64,000 bases of DNA from JADFOI01 sp965218935 (GTDB lineage Bacteria; Acidobacteriota; UBA6911; RPQK01; JADFOI01): the NCBI GenBank assembly GCA_965218935.1, contig CBDCMH010000007.1, positions 682,001 to 746,000 of the forward strand, written 5' to 3'. Below are positions 42,019 through 49,885 of the stretch, piece after piece. The position numbers and the translations under genes are program-made. The stretch's first letter is position 1; each line of letters begins with the position of its first letter. The notes beneath the pieces are model-generated. The model was given only the letters and a program-made list of their open reading frames with translations. It searched no databases and had not been told where the DNA came from.

Positions 42019-42879
42019 TCAGGCGCTCTGCTGGACTATCTCAGCAAACGATTGTGCCTCCAGGCTGGCACCGCCAACCAGAAACCCGTCGATGTTCTCC
42101 TGCTCCATGAGCTGACCCGCGTTCTCCGGCTTGACACTTCCTCCATAAAGGATCCGCACCTGATCGGCGACGTCAGTCGAACAGTGATCGGAGAACCAGT
42201 TGCGAATCAGGAAATGGACTTTCTCGGCAAGCTCTGGAGTTGCTGTCCTGCCCGTCCCGATCGCCCAAACGGGTTCGTAAGCAATGATGATACGGGAGGT
42301 CTGAGGGTCTGTCAATTCACGCATGGCCCGCTCTAACTGGCCCAGGACGACTTCCTCCATCCGGTCTGCCTCCCGTGCCTCAAGAGACTCCCCGACACAG
42401 AGGATGGGAACAAGCTCGGTGCTGAAAACCCTCTCAAGCTTGCCTTGAATCACCTCGTCAGATTCCTGGAAATACTGGCGGCGCTCGGAATGTCCGATGA
42501 TGACATAACGACAGCCGTAGTCTGCCAGCATCGACACGGATACTTCTCCTGTGAAAGCTCCCTCATCCTGCCAATGAACATTCTGGGCTCCCAGTTGAAC
42601 GACGCTTCCTGTGAGAATTTCCTCCACCGTTGGCAGGGCGGTAAAAGGAGGGCAGACGACAATATCCACGGTTTGAATATTCCCAACCAGTCCCACCAGT
42701 TCTCGAACTGTGGCCTGAGCCTCATCACGAGTCTTGAACATCTTCCAATTCCCTGCAACAACGTGTCTTCGACTTTCTGGCTTGGTCTGGTCCTGCTCGG
42801 TCTGGCTTTCCGCGCCTGGGATCGGCTCGGTCGGGTTCTGCTCTAGCTCTTTTATCTCTGAGTGATCCACTTCATCCAT
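42019..42879 (-). CDS. tpiA: Triose-phosphate isomerase with N-terminal extension
   Basis: Glycolytic enzyme interconverting DHAP and glyceraldehyde-3-phosphate. Core motifs: N44/K46 in VVAGNWKMFK, H130 in IIGHSERRQ, E202 in AYEPVWAIGTG and the phosphate loop GGSVKPENA. The protein is 286 residues, about 37 longer than normal: an acidic, glutamine-rich tail (EIKELEQNPTEPIPGAESQT) precedes the barrel, and I see no good start codon close to the usual position. It lies 53 bases downstream of gap, with a TGTC repeat between. Confidence 0.95.
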   Translation of the reverse strand: MDEVDHSEIKELEQNPTEPIPGAESQTEQDQTKPESRRHVVAGNWKMFKTRDEAQATVRELVGLVGNIQTVDIVVCPPFTALPTVEEILTGSVVQLGAQNVHWQDEGAFTGEVSVSMLADYGCRYVIIGHSERRQYFQESDEVIQGKLERVFSTELVPILCVGESLEAREADRMEEVVLGQLERAMRELTDPQTSRIIIAYEPVWAIGTGRTATPELAEKVHFLIRNWFSDHCSTDVADQVRILYGGSVKPENAGQLMEQENIDGFLVGGASLEAQSFAEIVQQSA

Positions 42880-42900
42880 TAGGGTAGTATCCCGCCTTTA

Positions 42901-42930
42901 GTGTCTGTTGTCCGTTGTCTGTTGTCTGTG
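42901..42930. repeat. Short tandem TGTCTGT/TGTCCGT array
   Basis: GTGTCTGTTGTCCGTTGTCT and onward, four units, filling the gap-tpiA spacer. Related in unit length and sequence to the TGTCAG arrays. Confidence 0.6.
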
Positions 42931-42932
42931 CT

Positions 42933-43940
42933 TTACAGCCTTTCCCCGACAAAGTTGGATAACTCCATAACTCGACTCGAATACCCCCACTCGTTATCGT
43001 ACCAGGCTAAAATCTTCACCATGTCGTTGGCCAAGATCTTGATGAAAGGACCATCCACGATCGCCGAATGAGGATCTTTCGTGAAGTCAGAGGAAACCAG
43101 GGCTTCATCGCTGTAGGCCAGGATCCCCTTCAACGGACCTTCTGCAGCTTCACGGAAGGCATTCTGGACTTCATCCTCACTGACCTCCTTTTCCAGGCTG
43201 GCCGTCAGATCGACCAGGGATACCGTCGCTGTGGGGACCCGAACGGAAATTCCATCCAGCTTTCCTTCCAGTTCAGGGAGAACCTGGGTCACCGCCAGCG
43301 CCGCCCCTGTCGTGGTGGGAATCATGGACAAGGCGGCTGCGCGAGCCCTTCTCAGGTCCTTGTGGGGAAGATCCAGAATTCGCTGGTCAGTGGTGTAGCT
43401 GTGAATGGTGGTCATGAGACCCTTGCGGATTCCGAAGCGCTCATGCAAAACCTTTGCAATGGGGGCCAGGCAATTGGTGGTACAGCTGGCGTTGGAAATG
43501 ATGGAGTGTGCAGCAGGATCGTATTTTCCCTCGTTGACCCCCAGGCAGACCATCAAATCCTGATTCTTGCCCGGTGCACTGATAATGACCTTTTTTACGG
43601 AATCGCGCAGATGCTTGGCGGCGTCCTCACGACTTCTAAACAGTCCCGTGGACTCAATGACAATATCCACTCCCACTTCACCCCACGAAATCTTGCCGGG
43701 ATCCCTCTGAGCAAAGACGGCGATGTTTCTTCCGTTTACGGAAATCGAGTTTTCATCATGAATCAGATCGGCCTGCAGTTGCCCGTAGACGGAATCATAT
43801 TTCAACAAATGGGCCAGGGTTTTTGAATCCGTGATGTCATTAATGGCCACAATCTCCAGGTCGAACGCCGATTCCATGACGGCCCGAAAAACATTGCGCC
43901 CGATTCTTCCGAACCCGTTGATTCCTACCTTGATGGCCAT
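42933..43940 (-). CDS. gap: Glyceraldehyde-3-phosphate dehydrogenase, type I
   Basis: NAD-dependent glycolytic dehydrogenase, 335 residues, normal length. The Rossmann start is IKVGINGFGRIGRNVFRA, the catalytic cysteine is C153 in SNASCTTNCLAP, the proton-relay histidine is in TTIHSYTTDQR and the C-terminal signature is WYDNEWGYSSRV. The ATG is preceded by GAGGAGAG. It leads into tpiA and secG on the same strand, a common glycolysis-to-SecG order. Confidence 0.96.
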   Translation of the reverse strand: MAIKVGINGFGRIGRNVFRAVMESAFDLEIVAINDITDSKTLAHLLKYDSVYGQLQADLIHDENSISVNGRNIAVFAQRDPGKISWGEVGVDIVIESTGLFRSREDAAKHLRDSVKKVIISAPGKNQDLMVCLGVNEGKYDPAAHSIISNASCTTNCLAPIAKVLHERFGIRKGLMTTIHSYTTDQRILDLPHKDLRRARAAALSMIPTTTGAALAVTQVLPELEGKLDGISVRVPTATVSLVDLTASLEKEVSEDEVQNAFREAAEGPLKGILAYSDEALVSSDFTKDPHSAIVDGPFIKILANDMVKILAWYDNEWGYSSRVMELSNFVGERL

Positions 43941-43990
43941 ATGCTCTCCTCGTAAACACAGCCCTCTCCACTCGAATTTGGAGGGACCTT

Positions 43991-44019
43991 TATATCACAA
44001 CCGGGCCCACCAGAAACAA
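43991..44019 (-). promoter_or_regulatory. Candidate promoter for gap
   Basis: On the minus strand TTGTTT, a 17-base spacer and GATATA lie about 50 bases upstream of the gap ATG. Boxes match the vegetative consensus only in part. Confidence 0.35.
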
Positions 44020-44032
44020 GGTACGAGGAGGG

Positions 44033-44956
44033 CTACAGGTAGGGATTGCTGCCGTCCGGCTGAGTCTGAAAGCGTCGATGTCCCCACAACCAGCAGTGTG
44101 GGTACTCGCGGATGACTTCCTCGATGCGCCGGTTCAAACGCGCCATGGCTTCACGAGTATCTTTCTGAACATCACCGCTGCGGGCTACCTCGATGGGGGG
44201 ATAGAAACGGATGGTATATTGGCCACGACGGTGCCTCGGGAAAATAAAACCCGCCACAATCGGAATCGAAGTCTTCAAGGACAAAGCAGCCAGACTGGAA
44301 TTGGTGGAGGCTGGGTGGCCGAAGAGGGGAACATAAACCCCCTCCTTCTCCTGACTGTTTTGATCAAGAAGAAACCCCACATCGCCACCGGCCTTGAGGG
44401 TCTTGAGGATTTGTCGCATCGATCCCTGCTTGACGATGATCTTATTTCCGGCGCCGGTGCGCAAATGCGTTATCCAGCGATCCAGAAAAGGATTGTCCAG
44501 CGGGCGAACCACAAAACTCAAGGGATGCCCGTAAAGCGCGTGAGCTACCGGTAAAAGCTCCCATGCACTGATGTGAGCGGTCAGAAAAAGGACCGGCTCA
44601 TCCCGCCCTCCAGCTTTGAAATAATTTTCCAGTCCTCGCCCCTTCTCATATTGAACCCGTCTCCGCACCTTCTCAGGCGTCAGGCGATGCAGACGGCTCA
44701 ACTCAACCAGATGGTCACCCAATTGCTGAAAACTTTGTCGAAGAATTCGCCTTTTCCACTTTTCGTCCTTTTCAGGAAAGGCAATGCTCAGATTGATCAG
44801 CCCAATGCGGCGATGCTTCCCATCCAGGAGGAAAACCAAGGCCGCTAGAGACTCACAGAGGGGATAGGCCAGAAAACCTGGAAGGACTCCGATGAAAGCC
44901 AGAAAGACACGTACCAGTAGATAGATCAGCCCGTCGAGTACTGTTTTCAAGGGCAT
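44033..44956 (-). CDS. Lipid A biosynthesis-type acyltransferase (LpxL/HtrB family)
   Basis: Inner-membrane acyltransferase of 307 residues, which adds secondary acyl chains to lipid A. One hydrophobic N-terminal segment (IYLLVRVFLAFIGVLPGFLA) is followed by the catalytic HX4E motif H128/E133 in TAHISAWELLPV and FLLDQNSQEKEGVYVPLFG. Ends with HCWLWGHRRF. The start overlaps the upstream senB-like gene by ten bases, so it is cotranscribed with the egtD-senA-senB set. Whether that link is functional is unknown. Confidence 0.88.
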   Translation of the reverse strand: MPLKTVLDGLIYLLVRVFLAFIGVLPGFLAYPLCESLAALVFLLDGKHRRIGLINLSIAFPEKDEKWKRRILRQSFQQLGDHLVELSRLHRLTPEKVRRRVQYEKGRGLENYFKAGGRDEPVLFLTAHISAWELLPVAHALYGHPLSFVVRPLDNPFLDRWITHLRTGAGNKIIVKQGSMRQILKTLKAGGDVGFLLDQNSQEKEGVYVPLFGHPASTNSSLAALSLKTSIPIVAGFIFPRHRRGQYTIRFYPPIEVARSGDVQKDTREAMARLNRRIEEVIREYPHCWLWGHRRFQTQPDGSNPYL

Positions 44957-45924
44957 TTTAACGGTGATTGATTCGAGGAAATGCTCTCCAGAAATGTTTT
45001 CCAGGAGGTTTGCTCACGCTGGGGATGGACCAGCGAGGAGAGTCGTGCACAGTGAGCTTTCAGCTCCCCATAGAATGCCGGGTCCTTCTCGGCCCTCCGA
45101 AGCTGCCGGGCCAAAGCCCGTGTATCTCCAAAGGGGAAATAGCCCGGATAATTCTCACCCACCGTGCCCACGAGACCGGGTATCTTCGAAGCCACCACAG
45201 GCACCGAAGAGATCAGGGCTTCTGAGAGAACATTGGAACTCCCTTCCATCCGGGAAGTCAAAGCCACGAGATGGCTGTCGGCCACCAGGCGGCGCGTCTT
45301 TCCGTAGGGTAAGGCCCCCAACCAACGATAGCGCGGATTCCGTTGATCTTCATCCCGTGCCTTCTTTTCCATCTCCGGTCTGAAGGCCTCGCCCACCTGA
45401 ACAATTTTGATCCGGGAGGAGTCGGGGAGCCGGCGACTTGCCAGAGCAGCTCGAAAGGGATCCTTTTCCGGTCTCAAATTTCCCACCACACAGACTCGAA
45501 AATAGGTCTTGGGAGGAGAGGCCTTTCCTTTCACCGGTTCAGCAGATTGATAGATGACACAGGTCTTATGACGGACCGAAGCCGGAAGTTCTTCCAGGGC
45601 ATGCTTTTGCAAAACAACCAGATGGGTTGCCAATTTCAAAGAATGTGGGACCTCGGGTCTGTGGTGCAGGTCACGGTAAAGGTCCGTCCCCGTAAGCACC
45701 ACAATCAGAGGCTTGTCGGGATGCTTCTGCTGAAATCGGCGAATCGACTCGAAACTCTTGAAAGCGTGAAGAGCAATCAGCACATCACAAGAGCCTCCTT
45801 CGTACTGGCGTGCGACACTTGCCCGATGACCGAGTGCCATGAGGAGGCGCACCCAGCGGCGAGCCGTAATCCGATTTCCATCCAGTAAGGCTTTCGGTGA
45901 CGGTGTGACCAATTGGATATGCAT
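44947..45924 (-). CDS. senB: SenB-like selenosugar synthase (glycosyltransferase)
   Basis: GT-B type glycosyltransferase of 325 residues from ATG 45924 (MHIQLVTPSPKALLDGNRIT). That opening, together with ARRWVRLLMALGHRA, DVLIALHAFKS and VVLTGTDLYRDL, matches the family now called SenB, which makes a seleno-sugar from selenophosphate and a UDP-sugar for selenoneine. Donor-site motifs are VVGNLRPEKDPFRA and SRMEGSSNVLSEAL. The neighbouring EgtB-like and EgtD genes support this. The open frame upstream of 45924 only translates a short repeat. The assignment is by motif memory and context, not alignment. Confidence 0.82.
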   Translation of the reverse strand: MHIQLVTPSPKALLDGNRITARRWVRLLMALGHRASVARQYEGGSCDVLIALHAFKSFESIRRFQQKHPDKPLIVVLTGTDLYRDLHHRPEVPHSLKLATHLVVLQKHALEELPASVRHKTCVIYQSAEPVKGKASPPKTYFRVCVVGNLRPEKDPFRAALASRRLPDSSRIKIVQVGEAFRPEMEKKARDEDQRNPRYRWLGALPYGKTRRLVADSHLVALTSRMEGSSNVLSEALISSVPVVASKIPGLVGTVGENYPGYFPFGDTRALARQLRRAEKDPAFYGELKAHCARLSSLVHPQREQTSWKTFLESISSNQSPLKCP

Positions 45925-45949
45925 GCCGGCCTGGTGCGGTCTCGAGTTC

Positions 45950-45992
45950 GAGCTGTCGTGCCGTCGTGCCGTCGTGCCGTCGTGTGGTTGTG
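45950..45992. repeat. Tandem GTCGTGCC array
   Basis: GAGCTGTCGTGCCGTCGTGC and onward contain about five 8-9-base units, in the senA-senB spacer. The same motif fills 50692-50765, 50961-51013 (reverse orientation) and 57260-57281. Confidence 0.75.
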
Positions 45993-46076
45993 ACTTGACA
46001 CGTTTGTGCTCAAGTGTCTTTCCTCTCACGATTTATTACTCCTTAACAAAAGCTCGACAGAACGACTTCTCAACTC

Positions 46077-47381
46077 CTATAGCGCTGCCGTTCGAAATCC
46101 CGCCAGCACATCACGCCGATCAGGGGTGCAGTAATTCCGCCAGGTGTTCCGAATCAGCCGCGAGCGAGTGGTCCAGGCCCCACCTCGCAGTACCTTGTGA
46201 GTCTTAAACCAGGGCTCAGAGTACTCTTTATAAGGATCAGCAACGAAGCCGGGATAGGGCAAAAAATCACTGGCGGTCCATTCCCACACGTTGCCAATCA
46301 TCTGCCGGCAGCCCACCTTACTGTCCCCTTCCGCCAAAGCTCCCACCGCCACGCATCCCATGGCTTCCCAGTTCAGGTTCGCCCGTGCGCTGCTGGGCGG
46401 CTCATCCCCCCAGGGAAAGCTTCTCTTCCCTTCCACCATCTCCCCGTCCGCTTGAAATTCCTGCGACGCTGCCATCTCCCATTCCGGCTCAGTCAAGAGA
46501 CGCCGGCCCGCCCATTTGCAATAGGCCTCCGCTTCATACTCATTCACATGAATAACGGGCAGATTTTCTTCCAAGGGCCGGTACTGGTCGAAATGACGGC
46601 GCATCCACCGGTTGGGCGATTCTCGTTTCCAGTACACAGGATGCTCGGCGCCAGCCTCTTCTCGCCACTTCCACGCATGCTCACTCCACCATTCCTTGCG
46701 CTGGTATCCACCCTCATCCACAAAGGCTGCAAATTCAGCATTGCTGGTGGCTGCCCGTGCCACCCGGAATGGCTGGACCTGGACGGGATGACTCCACTTT
46801 TCATTGTCGAAAACGAAAGGCATCTCTGGAGTGGCCCCGAGAAGGAATGTTCCCCCGGGCACCTCCACATCACCGGATAGAGAATCGCCCTCTCCCTGAG
46901 GGCTGGAAGGTTCCTCCCTATCTGGAGAGGAGAGAGGAGGTGGAGGATAGCTGAGCGTTTGTCTCGCGTAGGTGAAGGCCTCATCGTGCATGTCTTCGTG
47001 CAGGAGCCCCAGCTGATAGAAATAGGGCTGATATTCCGGCTTCCCCGATTGCAGGGAATCGATAATGCGGGCGAGAACTTCCTCCATGTAACTCAGCGTC
47101 TCCTCCCGTGAAGGAAGAGGCAGATCCCAGCGGGTATCGTGAGCCACCGCCATGGAGTCGTAGAGCCGATCTCCATCTCCACGAATCGGTTCTTTCTGGA
47201 ACAGATGACGAAGAGTCCATTTCTCCTGAAACCAGGCCACATGTCCGATTTCCCAGAGAAGCGGATTAACGATAGGAAGTCGAGGTCCCATCAGCTGCTC
47301 ATCGGTGAGATCCTCAACCAGGGCTAAGGTTCGAGAACGAGCCTCGGTCAACTGATCAATCAATTCTGATGCAGGGGGCAT
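46077..47381 (-). CDS. senA: SenA/EgtB-like sulfoxide or selenoxide synthase
   Basis: Iron-dependent enzyme of 434 residues joining a DinB-like domain to an FGE-sulfatase-type C-type-lectin domain. Iron ligands: H47 in EIGHVAWFQEKW and the HX3HXE motif H128/H132/E134 in LLHEDMHDEAF. The C-terminal domain shows VPGGTFLLGA, GRRLLTEPEWE, GNVWEWTASDFLPYPGF and RNTWRNYCTPDRRDVLAGFR. EgtB couples hercynine to a thiol; SenA homologues couple hercynine to a selenosugar. The adjacent SenB-like gene favours SenA, but the ergothioneine enzyme cannot be excluded from sequence alone. Confidence 0.85.
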   Translation of the reverse strand: MPPASELIDQLTEARSRTLALVEDLTDEQLMGPRLPIVNPLLWEIGHVAWFQEKWTLRHLFQKEPIRGDGDRLYDSMAVAHDTRWDLPLPSREETLSYMEEVLARIIDSLQSGKPEYQPYFYQLGLLHEDMHDEAFTYARQTLSYPPPPLSSPDREEPSSPQGEGDSLSGDVEVPGGTFLLGATPEMPFVFDNEKWSHPVQVQPFRVARAATSNAEFAAFVDEGGYQRKEWWSEHAWKWREEAGAEHPVYWKRESPNRWMRRHFDQYRPLEENLPVIHVNEYEAEAYCKWAGRRLLTEPEWEMAASQEFQADGEMVEGKRSFPWGDEPPSSARANLNWEAMGCVAVGALAEGDSKVGCRQMIGNVWEWTASDFLPYPGFVADPYKEYSEPWFKTHKVLRGGAWTTRSRLIRNTWRNYCTPDRRDVLAGFRTAAL

Positions 47382-47405
47382 GGCGAGGCAACCCTTTTTA
47401 ACAAG

Positions 47406-47428
47406 CCGCTCTAAGAGCGGCCGCTACA
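47406..47428 (-). repeat. Small hairpin repeat with TTA loop (copy 2), supplies the egtD stop codon
   Basis: On the minus strand TGTAGCGGCCGCTCTTAGAG and three more bases form CCGCTC-TTA-GAGCGG. The last codons of egtD (RCSGRS) and its TAG stop are encoded inside the repeat. Confidence 0.6.
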
Positions 47429-48469
47429 ACGTCGAAACAGTAGCAGCGAAAACCACTTCTGGGAATCACTCAAGTGGGCTGTCGATTCCAGACCGAAGTA
47501 TTCAAATTGCTGCTGAAGTTGATGGGGCTCAAATTTACGACTGATTTCGACTAAGATTCTTTCTCCTTCTTTCCAAAGAAATCCTGACTCGAGCGGAGGG
47601 AGATGGATCTTCTGGTCTGAAGTGGATACCGCGTACATCTCCATCTGCTGCCACTGGAGGTTATAGCAAGAGTGGTAACGCATTTTCCTCAGGTCAAAAT
47701 TGCTTCCCATCACCCGATTGATGTTTTCAAATGCGTTTAAAATGAACTCGGCCGTGATCCCTTCTGAATCGTTGTAAGCCTTCTCCAGCGTTTCGGTCTC
47801 TTTGGTGCTGTCCACCCCGAGAAGGAAGAGATCGTCAGGGCCCATACACCCACTCAGCAACTGAAAAAAGCGGTCGAAGTCTGATCGATCCAAGTTCCCC
47901 ACACTGCTGCCCAAAAATACAAACAAGGTAGGAAGACTTCTCTCGATGCTGAGAATTCCCTCCTCGTAAGAGGCACACAGCCCATGAAACTTCAGCTGAG
48001 GAAACTGCTGTTGGACTGAATCTCTCGATCCAATCAAGGCCGTAAGGCTCACGTCAACAGGAGCAAAAGTCCCTCCTCCCCGCTGTTTGGCTTGCTGGCT
48101 CAGAAGATGGGCGCTCTTCTTTGAAAAACCTGCCCCCAACTCCACCAGGCATTCCACCTCAGCCAGGGCAATGATCTGTTTTGCCTCCTTTTCAAGAATG
48201 GCATCCTCAGTACGGGTGAGGTAATACTCGGGCAGGGTGCAGATCTCTTCGAATAACCGAGAACCTCGCTCATCATATAAAAATCGAGGCTCGATGCGGC
48301 GGGGTTGGTCCAATAGAGTCCGAGCCAGGGATCGAGCCACATTTTCTTCAGAGGCCTCGGACTTGAGTACCCAGATGGAAGGCTCGAAAGACGACCAGCG
48401 GTTCTTCTGACCGTGTGAAAAGATCTCAGGTGGAGTTGTTATTTTCTGATCCTTGGGCAACATGGTCAC
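47411..48469 (-). CDS. egtD: L-histidine N-alpha-methyltransferase EgtD
   Basis: SAM-dependent enzyme that trimethylates histidine to hercynine, the common precursor of ergothioneine and selenoneine. It has 352 residues, including an N-terminal tail of about 30. Typical features are RFLYDERGSRLFEEICTLPE and YYLTRTEDAIL, the SAM motif VELGAGFSKKSAHLL and VFLGSSVGNLDRSD. The GTG start at 48469 abuts the stop of the thioesterase gene; an ATG at 48463 is equally plausible. The C-terminal residues fall in a hairpin repeat. First committed gene of the egtD-senA-senB run. Confidence 0.93.
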   Translation of the reverse strand: MTMLPKDQKITTPPEIFSHGQKNRWSSFEPSIWVLKSEASEENVARSLARTLLDQPRRIEPRFLYDERGSRLFEEICTLPEYYLTRTEDAILEKEAKQIIALAEVECLVELGAGFSKKSAHLLSQQAKQRGGGTFAPVDVSLTALIGSRDSVQQQFPQLKFHGLCASYEEGILSIERSLPTLFVFLGSSVGNLDRSDFDRFFQLLSGCMGPDDLFLLGVDSTKETETLEKAYNDSEGITAEFILNAFENINRVMGSNFDLRKMRYHSCYNLQWQQMEMYAVSTSDQKIHLPPLESGFLWKEGERILVEISRKFEPHQLQQQFEYFGLESTAHLSDSQKWFSLLLFRRCSGRS

Positions 48470-48910
48470 CTACTGCGATTCCAGGAGCAACCTTCCGTAA
48501 TGCTCGGGTAAGCTCTTCGGCTTTCCTTCCCGGTCCGTGACGACATGAGTGGTTTCCCCTTGAGCATAGACTTTCTCACGCTTTGGTTCGAGCAATTCAT
48601 AGGCGAAAGTTATCGTTCGACGGCGCAATTCCTTGATCCACGTCCGAACCACAAACTCACTATCATAACGCAGTGGTGCCAAGTAACGGCACTGAACGGT
48701 GGCGACCACCAAAAATCTCCCACTGTTGCGTTCCATCTCCTGATAAGAGAATCCGTGCTGCCTGCACAATTCCGATCGGCCCACTTCGAACCACACCAAG
48801 TAGTTGCCATGATAAGCGACTCCCATTTGGTCCGTTTCCGCGTAGCGGACTCGCAGTGTGCAGTCGGTGTAAGAAATCTGGTTTTTCATTTCAGCCGGTA
48901 ACCCTATCAT
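48470..48910 (-). CDS. Acyl-CoA thioesterase, YbgC/4HBT hotdog family
   Basis: Hotdog-fold thioesterase of 146 residues from ATG 48910 (a second ATG at 48889 gives 139). The catalytic aspartate is in RYAETDQMGVAYHGNY, followed by WFEVGRSELCRQHGFSYQEM, the YbgC pattern. It hydrolyses short acyl-CoA or acyl-ACP esters. It is directly upstream of egtD without a gap, probably one transcript. The open frame reaching further upstream overlaps the divergent ABC gene and is not counted. Confidence 0.88.
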   Translation of the reverse strand: MIGLPAEMKNQISYTDCTLRVRYAETDQMGVAYHGNYLVWFEVGRSELCRQHGFSYQEMERNSGRFLVVATVQCRYLAPLRYDSEFVVRTWIKELRRRTITFAYELLEPKREKVYAQGETTHVVTDREGKPKSLPEHYGRLLLESQ

Positions 48911-48941
48911 GCCCAGCAGATCTGCTAAAATCCTCTGCGAC

Positions 48942-49874
48942 ATGATCCCTTCTGAGGAGGTGTCCGCCTCACCTCGTGCCATTGAAGGCAGCCGAGTAGT
49001 GAAGAAATACGGCGACCTCACTGCTGTTGACGAAATGGACTTCACCGTTAAGCGGGGCGAGGCCTTCGGGCTTCTGGGACCCAACGGGGCTGGTAAATCC
49101 ACTCTGATGCGAATGATTTACTGCCGAACTCCATTGACCTCAGGCAGTCTGTTGGTCGAAGGATGGGATGTGAGACAGGATCAAAAGAAGATCAAGGCCC
49201 TGGTTGGAGTGGTTCCCCAGGAGAATAACCTGGACCCCGATCTCAACGTGATCGAGAATTTGAGAGTTTATGCGCGTTACTTCCGCATTCCGAGCCATCA
49301 GGCTCAAACCCTGGCTGAAGACCTGCTTGCCTTTGTGAATCTTGGCGGCAAGAAACACACGGGGGTTGAGGCACTTTCAGGAGGCATGAAGCGCCGCCTC
49401 ATTGTGGCTCGGGCACTCATGCATCGTCCAAAGGTTTTGGTTCTAGATGAGCCCACGACTGGACTGGACCCCCATGTTCGCCACGATCTGTGGGACCGGC
49501 TTCGGGAACTGCGTCGTCGACAGATTACGATTCTGCTCTCCACACACTACATGGAGGAGGCACAGGAACTCTGTGACCGTTTGATCATTATGGATCAGGG
49601 CAAAATCCTGGCTTCTGGGAAACCGCAGGAGCTCATCAAGCTCAATGTGTCCAACTTCGCGCTTGAGATTCATGAAATGGATGGTCAAAAGCCCATCGTC
49701 TCGCATCCGGAGATGACTTCTGAAACCCACGGCGCCACTCACTACTACTTTGCACCATCCCTGGAATTGCTCACGCCTCTTATGAATCAATATCCCCATC
49801 ATCAGTCCCTTCTGCGCCCCTCAAATCTGGAGGATGTCTTTTTGAAGCTGACCGGCCGGAGCCGATTGGAGTAG
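48942..49874 (+). CDS. ABC transporter ATP-binding protein, NodI/DrrA-like
   Basis: ATPase of an ABC-2 exporter, 310 residues from ATG 48942. Walker A is GPNGAGKSTLMRM, signature VEALSGGMKRRLIVARALMH, Walker B VLVLDEPTTGLDPH and switch STHYMEEAQELCDRL. The C-terminal 70 residues resemble the NodI/DrrA regulatory tail. Divergent from the thioesterase-egtD run and 11 bases ahead of its permease. Confidence 0.92.
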   Translation: MIPSEEVSASPRAIEGSRVVKKYGDLTAVDEMDFTVKRGEAFGLLGPNGAGKSTLMRMIYCRTPLTSGSLLVEGWDVRQDQKKIKALVGVVPQENNLDPDLNVIENLRVYARYFRIPSHQAQTLAEDLLAFVNLGGKKHTGVEALSGGMKRRLIVARALMHRPKVLVLDEPTTGLDPHVRHDLWDRLRELRRRQITILLSTHYMEEAQELCDRLIIMDQGKILASGKPQELIKLNVSNFALEIHEMDGQKPIVSHPEMTSETHGATHYYFAPSLELLTPLMNQYPHHQSLLRPSNLEDVFLKLTGRSRLE

Positions 49875-49885
49875 GTTTAAGACTC

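Noticed and set aside
45925..46029. A 35-residue N-terminal extension of the SenB-like protein
   Set aside because: It translates the GTCGTGCC repeat (HDGTTARRHD-type sequence); the family opening MHIQLVTPSP begins at 45924.
48911..49102. An upstream extension of the YbgC-type thioesterase
   Set aside because: It overlaps the divergent ABC ATPase gene and lies outside the hotdog fold; a start at 48910 or 48889 gives the normal length.
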